Source of the DNA: Treponema sp. JC4 | GTDB lineage: Bacteria > Spirochaetota > Spirochaetia > Treponematales > Treponemataceae | Assembly (NCBI RefSeq): GCF_000260795.1 | Contig: NZ_AJGU01000008.1 | Coordinates: 18,531-82,530, forward strand | Direction of reading: 5' to 3' | DNA: 64,000 nt | In this document: positions 44,001 through 51,591 of the stretch, one piece after another | Numbering within the stretch: the stretch's first letter is position 1 | How the letters are laid out: the number at the start of each line of letters is the position of its first letter | The notes under the pieces: model-generated | The model's input: only the letters and a program-made list of their open reading frames with translations | Databases searched by the model: none | What the model was told of the DNA's origin: nothing | Position numbers and translations under genes: made by a program

Positions 44001-44466
44001 CCTTACAACAAGCGTAACGGCAGATTTAATCCGCCCTACAAACTCTTATTTTATTTTTACACCGTCTCTGACCTTTAATATCAATAACTTTTTCTACATA
44101 AAGTTTTCTTCAACCTCGCAGAACTCTGTAATTTACCGCTATTTCCAGAAGATGATGGGGCATGAAGGCCGTGTACCTGGTGAAGATAATATGTGGAAGG
44201 ATTTGCTTAATTCCTTCCGTTTTGATAATGAAGCCCTTAGAAAAGATTCAGGCTTTAAGCTTAAATCTTTGAATATGGAAGTTACCCACAGCCTTCATGA
44301 CTGGGATTTCAGCATGACCTGGTCTTTTGCACCGCGACTGTTAACAGAAAACGGTAAGTCATATTATGATATGAATCCTTATATCACAATCGGAGTTGTA
44401 TGGAAGCCAATGTCCAGCATGAAAACTCAGATTAAAGATAATTACGGAGATTGGACATTTAACTAA
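41071..44466 (+). CDS. LptD-like outer-membrane organic-solvent-tolerance protein
   Basis: 1131 residues. The signal sequence (to about residue 35, ALYSAEAE) is followed by an OstA/LptA-like jellyroll (IVLQGQVKISVKKGG; SADFVSYDRQTEILYAEGNV, about 45-110). A very large C-terminal beta-barrel region (about 180-1131) follows, rich in Ser/Thr/Tyr/Phe strands. There is a run of about 16 consecutive serines near residue 256-272 and a Glu/Lys/Ala-rich insert at about 560-610, likely a long loop. It would be the outer-membrane endpoint of the LptFG system encoded at 4.5-6.9 kb. The TTG start at 41071 lacks a Shine-Dalgarno; GTG 41086 is an alternative. Confidence 0.82.
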   Translation: MFGKKVISKRFRYIKSVFLMLFLLAGGVTALYSAEAETTVITINNASQTSYKKSEETGNDTIVLQGQVKISVKKGGVTSEISADFVSYDRQTEILYAEGNVSIATTGAASGNDTTTASSFLLNTSTLEGVFDQGRVVQTQSEAINLPSGSTLIVFSDMFGKGASNAIAFKNSSLTFCDDINPHWHIDATRTWLLPGGEFAFFNALLYVGEIPVLYLPAFYYPKDELVFNPVFGYRRREGYFLQNTLYLYGRKPLDTSSSSSSSSSSSSSSSDTSSAAAADALKGLYNFMKPSQLKEQRLEGLILHNLEENYSGQTSNYFKVMLDWYSTLGTMVGFSGVFKPSDKYVTSLTTNFGLGFSKTIYTSGSKFYPYDPSTGTTYSDKSNFLGSKLPFRYGGKLALTLSNPVNLTLDMPLYSDPYYQYDFITNRSEYMDWISYLLDLNTIQNSTETITVSEYSNFSWSLTSSKSFSVPSPLKQYFSTLSYNLTASVQFTTIQTPSTYGSSIGEHSVLIDDEAFMRKFYAPSQVTPLSLSFNIAGTLLEIPFGQTSSKSSAKPEYAITLNKENELKSEAEIKKEAEEAAAKDEEKAENDKKDEKLAEAEKEPASADEIFGMGNIEPSFPDLDFSASTDTLAKGFVYKLGYTFTPSILTQMAYSTDTSYIQSGSDFDWSNIKSSMYTIKLPLALSNNLTYGTSVFSATNSFTYSPIYQKHPYINTNGASEGGYTEAQADTLRVTDYKAESQDIATVNSINFFPFAYVPLFCETGLKWSSTIKLFRQEFVGDASNPEYNYYTLDFDDENCVTVNSLDFILGLTEMDKKFKQTLTFSQVMPPLARQYTGTLTLVFPYVTETVTTGITENKKATTEDEKWKKKDLQQSTTVSGTVLGSTLSFSESYTYNMEENYHSSFKLSASWWGLSTSYVMSYAQGYDFEDNNWVARKDSSGNTYKEFLPYSFSLSYTKPSKTYYKWFNRISVAPGLTTSVTADLIRPTNSYFIFTPSLTFNINNFFYIKFSSTSQNSVIYRYFQKMMGHEGRVPGEDNMWKDLLNSFRFDNEALRKDSGFKLKSLNMEVTHSLHDWDFSMTWSFAPRLLTENGKSYYDMNPYITIGVVWKPMSSMKTQIKDNYGDWTFN

Positions 44467-44474
44467 ATACGTCA

Positions 44475-44480
44475 TATAAT
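44475..44480 (+). promoter_or_regulatory. -10 box upstream of phoH
   Basis: TATAAT ends 11 bases before ATG 44492, so the leader would be about 5 bases; no Shine-Dalgarno. Confidence 0.45.
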
Positions 44481-44491
44481 ATTAATAATTA

Positions 44492-45442
44492 ATGAAAGAT
44501 TACACGATTGTTGTTCCAGACCAGAATGTGCTTTCCTGTGTGTGCGGAACAAATGACAGCAACCTTAGACTCATTGAAGAACATTTAGGCGTGCCGGTCT
44601 TTACAAAAGGAAACGAGCTTTCTGTAGAAGACGAAGACCCGCTGATACGCCAGAAATTCCAGTTTATTGTAGACCGAATAATTGATGAAATCTCTGCAGG
44701 CGGTAAAAACGGAGAAGACATTGTTGTTTCTGTTTTAAATACCCATAAAAAGCCGCGGGCAGAAGAAGAAATGATTTTGATTCCAGGCGGTCTTAAAAGG
44801 GTTTACGCAAGAACTCAGCATCAGGCAGAATACATCAATATGCTGCAGCATAAAGATATGGTTTTCTGTACCGGAAGCGCCGGCAGCGGTAAGACTTTTC
44901 TGGCGGTGGCAGAAGCCCTCAGCCTTATCCTCAGTCATAAAAAATCAAAACTGATAATTACCCGTCCTGTTGTAGAAGCAGGGGAGAGTCTTGGCTTTTT
45001 GCCGGGTGACCTTGAACAGAAAATAGATCCTTATATGCGGCCTTTAAAAGATGCAATGGAAAGTGTTTTACCTGTAGAAACAGTAAAGCGGCTTTTTGAA
45101 GCGGGTATTATTGAAGTTGCCCCTCTTGCCTATATGCGGGGCCGCACCCTTAATAATGCAGTTGTAATTCTTGATGAAGCCCAGAACACAACAGTCCCTC
45201 AGATGAAAATGTTCCTTACCCGTATGGGCGACAACACCAAGGTTTTTATCACCGGTGATCCGACTCAGATAGATTTACCTAGAAAAACGACTTCCGGATT
45301 GATGCATTCAATTCAGATTTTATATAAAATAGAAGATATTGGTTTTATGGAGCTTACGGCAGAAGATGTCGTAAGAAACAGACTTGTAAAACAGATTGTA
45401 AAGGCATACGAGAATGAAAAACAATACGAAGAAAAATACTAA
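44492..45442 (+). CDS. phoH: PhoH-like ATPase (YbeZ)
   Basis: 316-residue P-loop ATPase, thought to act with YbeY in RNA/ribosome maturation. It has an N-terminal KH-like region (1-95) and Walker A TGSAGSGKTFLAV. It also has RPVVEAGESLGFLPGD, MRGRTLNNAVVILDEAQN (Walker B) and FITGDPTQIDLP. It begins the phoH-pgpH-ybeY-corC cluster; the pgpH start lies inside its 3' end. Confidence 0.95.
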   Translation: MKDYTIVVPDQNVLSCVCGTNDSNLRLIEEHLGVPVFTKGNELSVEDEDPLIRQKFQFIVDRIIDEISAGGKNGEDIVVSVLNTHKKPRAEEEMILIPGGLKRVYARTQHQAEYINMLQHKDMVFCTGSAGSGKTFLAVAEALSLILSHKKSKLIITRPVVEAGESLGFLPGDLEQKIDPYMRPLKDAMESVLPVETVKRLFEAGIIEVAPLAYMRGRTLNNAVVILDEAQNTTVPQMKMFLTRMGDNTKVFITGDPTQIDLPRKTTSGLMHSIQILYKIEDIGFMELTAEDVVRNRLVKQIVKAYENEKQYEEKY

Positions 45443-47183
45443 CTCCGGAGCTTTTGGACTTTATTTCCAGTCTCTTGGAGCTTACATTTCTAAATATTAT
45501 CTTTATCTGATTTTGTTTTTTGTGGGACTCCTGCTTGTTTCTGCACTGAACTTTGTAAAAATCTCTACAGTACAGACTATTGCAGATTTTTCCCTTTCAG
45601 ATTACGAAATCAATCAGATTTCTGACCGTACTATTATTGCAAAAAAGGATTTACCACCTGATGAACTTGATCCGGTTTCTATAGAAAAGGGTGAAAAAAT
45701 CATAAAAAAAGGCTTCCCGATTACAGAAGAGGGCTATGCAAAGCTTAAAAAAATGTCGGCTTCGCCTTTGTACATTGATTACCGTGCCTTCGCCAATGCA
45801 GAACTCTTTCTTCTGCTTCTGGCAATCATGTGGTATCTGCTTTACTGCTTTGTTCCCTTCAACCGGAAAATATACGTGAGGGAACCCTTACTGCAGATGA
45901 TTTTCTTTGTCGTCATGTATGTAATTGTCAGTTTCTGTGGTAAGCTTGCAGTTTTTTCTGATTCTTTTTCAATCTGCATAATCATTCCAGCCTCTCTATT
46001 TGTAATGCTGGTAACTATTTTGTACGGAAACGTTGCGGCTGTTCTGCTTTCCTTTGTGCTTTCGCTTGGAGTTTTAATTTCCAGCGACTGTCAGGTGCAG
46101 ACCTTTGTTTACACCCTTGCAACCTCCCTTACTTCTGCGGCAATTGTGCGTAAAATCGACCGCCGCCTTGATCTTGTATTTGCTTCAATCACCCTTTCAA
46201 TTTTCAACTGCGTTTACATGGTAATTATCCACGTAATTTTTAATGAAACCTTTACAGAATTGCCAAAGCTTCTGGGGGGCGTTGCGGCTAACGGCTTCCT
46301 TTCTGGAATCCTGACACTTGGTCTTTTGACTCCGCTAGAAATCATGCTTAATACTGCTTCGGTTTTCCGCCTTATGGAACTTTCCGACCTGAATCATCCG
46401 CTTATGAGAAAAATGCTGGTTCAGGCAAGCGGAACCTATCAGCATTCCCTTATGGTAGCCCAGCTTTCTGAAAATGCCTGCCGCGAAATTAAGGCAAATG
46501 CGCTTTTAGCCCGGGTTGGCGCTTACTATCACGATATTGGTAAAATTGAACAGTCTGAATACTTTGTAGAAAATCAGAAGGGTGAAAACAAGCACGATGA
46601 TTTGAATCCGTCTCTTTCCCGCTCAATTATCAAAAGCCATGTGCGTAAGGGCGTAGAAAAGGCTCATCAGCTGCATCTTCCTCAGGCTGTAATTGATATT
46701 ATTGCAGAGCACCACGGAAACAGCGTAATTGCCTATTTTTATAATGAAGCAAAAGAGCGGGACGAAAGTCTTAGCCCTGAAGAATTCTCTTACGCAGGAA
46801 ATCCTCCTACAACCCGCGAATCTGCCGTAGTTATGCTTGCAGATACAATTGAAGCTGCCTGCCGTACCCTTAAAAGTCCTTCTGTTCCTCGCCTTGAAGC
46901 CTTTATTACTCAGTTAATCAACGGAAAAATTGAACACAAGCAGCTTGATAACTGTGATTTGACCTTCCGCGACGTTTCTAAAATTAAGGAAGCCTTTGTT
47001 CAGATTCTTGCAGGCTACTATCACAGCCGGATTGAATATCCTGATCAGGCAGAAGAAAACAAGGAAAAAACAGAAAAGCCTGAAAAAGAAAAATCTGAAC
47101 GGGCAGAAGCAGCAGAAAAGGCTTTGCGAAAAGCTGAAAAGGCTGAACGTGCCGCAAAAGAAGATTCTACGGAGAAGGCATAA
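45414..47183 (+). CDS. pgpH: 7TM-HD phosphohydrolase, PgpH-type c-di-AMP phosphodiesterase
   Basis: 589 residues. TM1 (about 29-48), a short extracytoplasmic segment (about 50-125) instead of the usual large 7TMR-HDED domain, then six TM helices (about 128-315), and a cytosolic HD domain (about 330-520) with SGTYQHSLMVAQL, GAYYHDIGKI and AEHHGNSVIAYFY. A Lys/Glu/Ala-rich coiled tail ends the protein. Family members hydrolyse cyclic di-AMP and so affect osmotic and wall homeostasis; that activity is inferred. It overlaps phoH by 29 bases and ybeY by 1 base. Confidence 0.9.
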   Translation: MKNNTKKNTNSGAFGLYFQSLGAYISKYYLYLILFFVGLLLVSALNFVKISTVQTIADFSLSDYEINQISDRTIIAKKDLPPDELDPVSIEKGEKIIKKGFPITEEGYAKLKKMSASPLYIDYRAFANAELFLLLLAIMWYLLYCFVPFNRKIYVREPLLQMIFFVVMYVIVSFCGKLAVFSDSFSICIIIPASLFVMLVTILYGNVAAVLLSFVLSLGVLISSDCQVQTFVYTLATSLTSAAIVRKIDRRLDLVFASITLSIFNCVYMVIIHVIFNETFTELPKLLGGVAANGFLSGILTLGLLTPLEIMLNTASVFRLMELSDLNHPLMRKMLVQASGTYQHSLMVAQLSENACREIKANALLARVGAYYHDIGKIEQSEYFVENQKGENKHDDLNPSLSRSIIKSHVRKGVEKAHQLHLPQAVIDIIAEHHGNSVIAYFYNEAKERDESLSPEEFSYAGNPPTTRESAVVMLADTIEAACRTLKSPSVPRLEAFITQLINGKIEHKQLDNCDLTFRDVSKIKEAFVQILAGYYHSRIEYPDQAEENKEKTEKPEKEKSERAEAAEKALRKAEKAERAAKEDSTEKA

Positions 47184-47662
47184 TGGCAAACCGCGTTTTA
47201 ATTTCAGTTCAGGAAGAATTAGAGCCTCCCTCTTGGCTTGATAACGTAGAGCCCTTTGTTAATCTTGTTTTGGAAAAGTTTGGCTTTGACGGAGAAGAAA
47301 TAAGCATTCTTTTTTGTAACGACGAATACATGAGGGAACTGAATAATAATTTCCGTGGAATTGACAGCGCAACCGATGTGCTTTCTTTTGAAAACGGTGA
47401 TGAATACGAAGATGAAGAAGGAAAGTGGAAATGTGCAGGTGATATTGCAATCAGTCTGGACACCCTTCCTGTAAATGCTGCTTATTTTGAACAGACAGAA
47501 AATGATGAAATAAAAAGGCTTCTGGTTCACGGTATTTTGCATCTGAACGGTTATGATCACGAACCTGAGCATATAGAAAAAGGCGTGGAGCCTGTCTGCG
47601 AAATGCTTGTAAAGCAGGAAAACTTATTAAAAGAATTAAAAAATGAGAGTGTAATAAAATGA
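47183..47662 (+). CDS. ybeY: Endoribonuclease YbeY
   Basis: 159-residue zinc-dependent RNase for 16S rRNA 3' maturation and ribosome quality control. The diagnostic motif HGILHLNGYDHEPEH supplies three metal-binding His, preceded by FRGIDSATDVLSFE. Start ATG overlaps the pgpH stop (TAATG) and the end overlaps corC by 4 bases. Confidence 0.96.
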   Translation: MANRVLISVQEELEPPSWLDNVEPFVNLVLEKFGFDGEEISILFCNDEYMRELNNNFRGIDSATDVLSFENGDEYEDEEGKWKCAGDIAISLDTLPVNAAYFEQTENDEIKRLLVHGILHLNGYDHEPEHIEKGVEPVCEMLVKQENLLKELKNESVIK

Positions 47663-48450
47663 GTTTTTTTAAGAAAAAGAAAAAGGCTTCTCATACAGAA
47701 GAATTGACTGCTGCCCAAAAGGAAATCCTTAAAGAAGAAAAAGAGGATATGATTGAGGGTGTAGAGGGACTTTCTGAAACTGCCGTTAAGGAAGTTATGG
47801 TTCCCCGTATTGACGTAGACTTTATTGCAGCCGATACTCCCCGCGATGAACTTCTTCATAAGCTTATTGCAAGCGGGCATTCACGTTTCCCGGTTTATCA
47901 GGATTCAATTGATAACGTAACCGGTATTCTTTACGTAAAAGACCTGCTTAAACTTTTTCTTGAAGATTCAGAAATCGACCTTAAAAAAATTATCCGCCGG
48001 GCTTATTTTGTTCCGGAAAGCAAGAGAATTGATTCCCTTCTTCGCGAATTCAAACGCCAGCACCTTCATATTGCCGTTGTAATTGACGAATACGGTGGAA
48101 TTTCCGGCCTTGTTACAATGGAGGATATTATTGAAGAGATTGTCGGCGACATTCAGGATGAGTTTGATAATGAAAAAGAGGATATCATTTCTGCCGGCGA
48201 AAATATCTGGCTTTGTGATGCCCGCGTAAATCTTGATGATTTGAACGAAGCAATCGGTTCAGACTTCCCTAAAGAGGATTTTGATTCCCTTGGCGGATTT
48301 GTATTCGATTTGTTCGGTAAAGTTCCTGTAAAATATGAAAAAACTTCCTGGAATGGATTTGATTTTATCGTTCAGAACATGGAAGGCCACAGAATCAATG
48401 TAATAAAGGTAATTAAAAACAGTGAAAATGATGAAAATCCGGAAGAATAA
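47659..48450 (+). CDS. corC: CorC/HlyC-family CBS-domain protein
   Basis: 263 residues with a Lys-rich N-terminus. It has two CBS domains (about 50-110 VMVPRIDVDFI...SRFPVY; about 118-175 AVVIDEYGGISGLVTMEDI) and a C-terminal CorC/HlyC transporter-associated domain (about 190-258, DLNEAIGSDFP). There is no TM domain. In other bacteria it is linked to Mg/Co efflux and it nearly always follows ybeY; function here is inferred. Confidence 0.92.
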   Translation: MSFFKKKKKASHTEELTAAQKEILKEEKEDMIEGVEGLSETAVKEVMVPRIDVDFIAADTPRDELLHKLIASGHSRFPVYQDSIDNVTGILYVKDLLKLFLEDSEIDLKKIIRRAYFVPESKRIDSLLREFKRQHLHIAVVIDEYGGISGLVTMEDIIEEIVGDIQDEFDNEKEDIISAGENIWLCDARVNLDDLNEAIGSDFPKEDFDSLGGFVFDLFGKVPVKYEKTSWNGFDFIVQNMEGHRINVIKVIKNSENDENPEE

Positions 48451-50509
48451 GTTTGCACTTTTAGTTTCAGCTTTATTTGCGGTTGCCAGCCTCTATGCAG
48501 CGCCTGCACAGAAGACTCCTCTTTCTTTATTTGAAGAAGGTCTTTTTTACGAAGCTGATGAAAACTGGTTTGATGCCGGTCAGAGTTTTTTTCAGGTTGT
48601 AAACTTAAATCCTTCCTATTCTGATGCCTGGTATCATCTTGCAAGCTGCTCTTATAAAATGGGGGAGTTTGAACTTGCGCTTACATATCTTGAAAAAGCA
48701 GAAAATCTAGAAAAATACAACAGCAGAATTGAAAACTTAAAGGGAATGCTTTATCTGGCGCTTGGTCGTGCGGATGAAGCAAAGGCACTTTTTAATAAAA
48801 TCCTTCAGGACTTTCCAAACGACGTAAGCGCTCATTTTGGTCTTGCGGAACTTGAACTTTATGACGGAAAATTTTCCGGCGCTGAACAGCAGTATTCAGA
48901 AGCCCTGCGCCGCGAATCAGGAAACAGAAAAGCCCTTCTTTCCATGGCTTTAATCTGTGCAGAAACCGGCCGCTATAAGCAGTCTGAAAAGTTTTTGAAT
49001 CAGGCTATGCAGCTTTATTCAGGGGAAAGCGAAGTTCACTTTCTGTCAGCCCTGATTTATTTTATGAAGGGAGAAATTCTTCAGGCAGAAAAACACGTTC
49101 GTATTGCCCTTGAGCTTAATAAGAATTTTGAACCGGGCTATCAGCTTTTGTCTGCAATCTTGTATTCAGAAGGCCGCTATAACGACGTAATTGATATAAG
49201 TGACTTTTTAATCAGCCGTAACCGCAAAAACGGTAAGGCCTGGTATTTAAAGGGAATTGCCCAGAACAAGCTCGGACTTTCTGAAGAAGCAATTTCTACC
49301 TGGGATGCAGGACTTTCTGTTTCTCCTCAGGATGAAATGATGAGAACTCAGCTGGAACTTACAGCCAGAACAAGCCTTTCTATTGAAGACAGCCGCCGTA
49401 AGGAATGGGCTCAATATCATATTACAAATGCCCTTCAGTACGAAAGCCGTTTTGATAAGCTGGGTGCCGTTTACGAATATCAGAGGGCCTTGCTGCTGGA
49501 TCCTGCAAATGTAAAAGCCCGCCTTGCATATGCTGACATTCTTGAAATGAACGGAATGCACGAGCTTTATCTTGAGCAGCTGGATTTTATTCAGAATAAT
49601 TCGCCTGATGCAATTAATCAGACATTAAAAGATACGATCGAAGGCTATAAATCACTTCTGGGTACAACAATTGCCAAAAAGTGGGATGTTGAGCCTTTTT
49701 ATCTTGATAAAATCCGCTGGAATATTGCGGTTTTTTATGTAGATCAGAATACAAGCTTTAATCACGCAGATTCAGAACGCCTTACAGCCTTTGCGGCAGG
49801 GGATGTTTTTTCTGGTGTTGCAATTACCTCTGTAAAAACTCAGGTTACTCCTGTCAGCGGCTACAGCGAAGCTTATAAAATTGCCCGGGGAAGTAATTTT
49901 GATTACTTTATTCTTGTAAATTCAAGTGAATCAGAAGAGGATATTACCCTTAAGGCTTCAATGTATACAGGAAGAACCGGAACTCCAGTTATGGAAGAAA
50001 GGTGGTTTGCAACCGGAAACAACAGATTTTCCACTGTACTCCGCCGCTTCCGAAATTCAGTTCTTGAAAAACTTGTAGTACGCGGAAAAATCCTTAAGCG
50101 TAACGGTAAGGTTGTGCTTGTTGATCTTGGAAAGTCAGAAAACGTTGTAAATGATTCTGAGTTCAAGATTATCAAAAGAGGCGGTCTTAAAATTTCTGAC
50201 AGCGGTACCGGTCTTACCTATAAAGATTCTGATGTTGTAGGAAGCATAAAAATCACAAAGGCCAGCGAAGAAGTTTCTGAAGCCGATATTACCCAGCATG
50301 GCTTTTACGACCGCGTAAACGTTGATGACGAAATTATTCTTGTAAGCGTACCTGATCAGAATAAAAAAGAAGGTATCGATACAGTTCCAAACTCCGACGA
50401 AAAAGGAAAGCCGGTTGTAAAGAATACTGAAGGGGCAGGCATTCTTGCAGAAATTAAGAAAGCGGTAGAGAAACCTGCGATTGTAGAAATTCTTAGGTCC
50501 ATTTACTAA
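48428..50509 (+). CDS. Secreted TPR protein of unknown function
   Basis: About 693 residues. A signal peptide (ends SLYAAPA) is followed by about ten tetratricopeptide repeats (30-390; for example AWYHLASCSYKMGEFELALTYLEKA). The C-terminal domain is beta-rich (about 420-640) with RNGKVVLVDLGKSENV, which resembles FlgT/CsgG-like periplasmic modules, and a charged tail. The start overlaps corC by 23 bases; 48431 is an equally good ATG. Last gene of the cluster; a large palindrome follows. Confidence 0.75.
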   Translation: MMKIRKNKFALLVSALFAVASLYAAPAQKTPLSLFEEGLFYEADENWFDAGQSFFQVVNLNPSYSDAWYHLASCSYKMGEFELALTYLEKAENLEKYNSRIENLKGMLYLALGRADEAKALFNKILQDFPNDVSAHFGLAELELYDGKFSGAEQQYSEALRRESGNRKALLSMALICAETGRYKQSEKFLNQAMQLYSGESEVHFLSALIYFMKGEILQAEKHVRIALELNKNFEPGYQLLSAILYSEGRYNDVIDISDFLISRNRKNGKAWYLKGIAQNKLGLSEEAISTWDAGLSVSPQDEMMRTQLELTARTSLSIEDSRRKEWAQYHITNALQYESRFDKLGAVYEYQRALLLDPANVKARLAYADILEMNGMHELYLEQLDFIQNNSPDAINQTLKDTIEGYKSLLGTTIAKKWDVEPFYLDKIRWNIAVFYVDQNTSFNHADSERLTAFAAGDVFSGVAITSVKTQVTPVSGYSEAYKIARGSNFDYFILVNSSESEEDITLKASMYTGRTGTPVMEERWFATGNNRFSTVLRRFRNSVLEKLVVRGKILKRNGKVVLVDLGKSENVVNDSEFKIIKRGGLKISDSGTGLTYKDSDVVGSIKITKASEEVSEADITQHGFYDRVNVDDEIILVSVPDQNKKEGIDTVPNSDEKGKPVVKNTEGAGILAEIKKAVEKPAIVEILRSIY

Positions 50510-50510
50510 G

Positions 50511-50655
50511 TAAAAGTTACCCTTTAAGAAAATACTTCCGCAAAGAACCGCCTTTTGCTCCGCCGAGAGCGCTGATAGGAAATTATTATACATTTCCAGC
50601 GCTCTAAACTCCGCAAAAGGCGAACCTTTGCTCCGTATTTTCTTAAAATGTTACT
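50511..50655. repeat. Long imperfect palindrome between convergent genes
   Basis: Two arms of about 62 bases pair almost throughout, for example TTTAAGAAAATAC with GTATTTTCTTAAA, CGCCTTTTGC with GCAAAAGGCG, and AGAGCGCTG with CAGCGCT(CT). The loop is near ATTATAC (about 50585). It starts 2 bases after one stop codon and ends 7 bases before the other gene's end, so it probably acts as a bidirectional transcript end. No gene lies in it. Confidence 0.8.
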
Positions 50656-50661
50656 AAATCT

Positions 50662-51534
50662 CTATAATTGATCCAAAGAATTGTCTATCCACTGCTTACA
50701 TAATGCCGGATACACATTTTCAATTCTTACAAATGTCTTAATCGCCCTTGGATACTGTGCCAGCATGTAGTGGGATTCTCCAAGGTAGAAATAAGCGCGA
50801 TTTCTGGTAGTCTGACTGATATTTGTTCCTACCAGTTTTTCCAGCTGGTCAATTGCTTCTTTATATTTTTTCTGAATAAAAGTTGTTTTCAAAACTTCAA
50901 AGAGAAGGAAGTCATCGCCGCCGTCCGGAGAAATTAAATCTTCCTCAAAAATATGAATGCTGAGCCGCGGAACAGCTCTTTTTTCTATGATTCCAAGATT
51001 TTTTACGCTTGCTGCAACTTCTTCTGAAACTTTATATTCCTTTTCCAGCCCGTCAATGTAATCAAGGTAGGGAAGAGGAATTTCCCTCAAGGCACCTTCG
51101 GGGTAAAGGCGTTCAACTTTTTCTTCTTTTTGAGGAAGGGGATTTTTTGCTACTGCCTGAACATGGCAGCCGGTTACTGTGGAGTTAATAGACATGAGGA
51201 TAATTTCATAAGGCTCGTCTGTAACTGCAATTACAGCATAAAAGTAATCTTTATAGTCGCTTACTGTGTCTGTGTAACTTGTAAGAATTGGTACAAGCTT
51301 TGCAATAGGCTCAAGCTTTTGCAGCTGGGCATATGAAGAAATCGGAGAAAGGTCACGGTAAACTAAAAGCTGGGTAATTTCTTTTTCAGGATTCTGAGGC
51401 AGGTTCCATACAAGATTTATGCGGTTTGAATTACCCGCAACAGCCTGAATATCCTGAATAATCGGACGCTCGGCAAAGGTCAAATTTGCAAAAAATGTTG
51501 AAATTAATGCAAAAAAAATAAGGGATTTCTTCAT
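50662..51534 (-). CDS. Secreted protein with fibronectin-III-like and TPR-like regions
   Basis: 290 residues. The signal peptide (1-21, FANLTFA) is followed by a fibronectin type III-like domain (about 24-115: INLVWNLPQNP...YTDTVSDYKDYFYAVIAVT). A proline/charged linker and a C-terminal pair of TPR-like helices (about 215-285: NRAYFYLGESHYMLAQYPRAIKTF) complete it. No enzyme motif is seen; envelope scaffold is inferred. It is divergent from prfB with 57 bases between starts. Confidence 0.72.
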   Translation of the reverse strand: MKKSLIFFALISTFFANLTFAERPIIQDIQAVAGNSNRINLVWNLPQNPEKEITQLLVYRDLSPISSYAQLQKLEPIAKLVPILTSYTDTVSDYKDYFYAVIAVTDEPYEIILMSINSTVTGCHVQAVAKNPLPQKEEKVERLYPEGALREIPLPYLDYIDGLEKEYKVSEEVAASVKNLGIIEKRAVPRLSIHIFEEDLISPDGGDDFLLFEVLKTTFIQKKYKEAIDQLEKLVGTNISQTTRNRAYFYLGESHYMLAQYPRAIKTFVRIENVYPALCKQWIDNSLDQL

Positions 51535-51555
51535 ATATTAATAATCGGCATTTGA

Positions 51556-51584
51556 TTGATGATTCTTGAAAAAAAGGTTATTGT
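51556..51584 (+). promoter_or_regulatory. Promoter of prfB
   Basis: TTGATG (51556-51561), exactly 17 bases, TATTGT (51579-51584), then 7 bases to ATG 51592. Leaderless geometry. Confidence 0.5.
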
Positions 51585-51591
51585 ATAGGCT

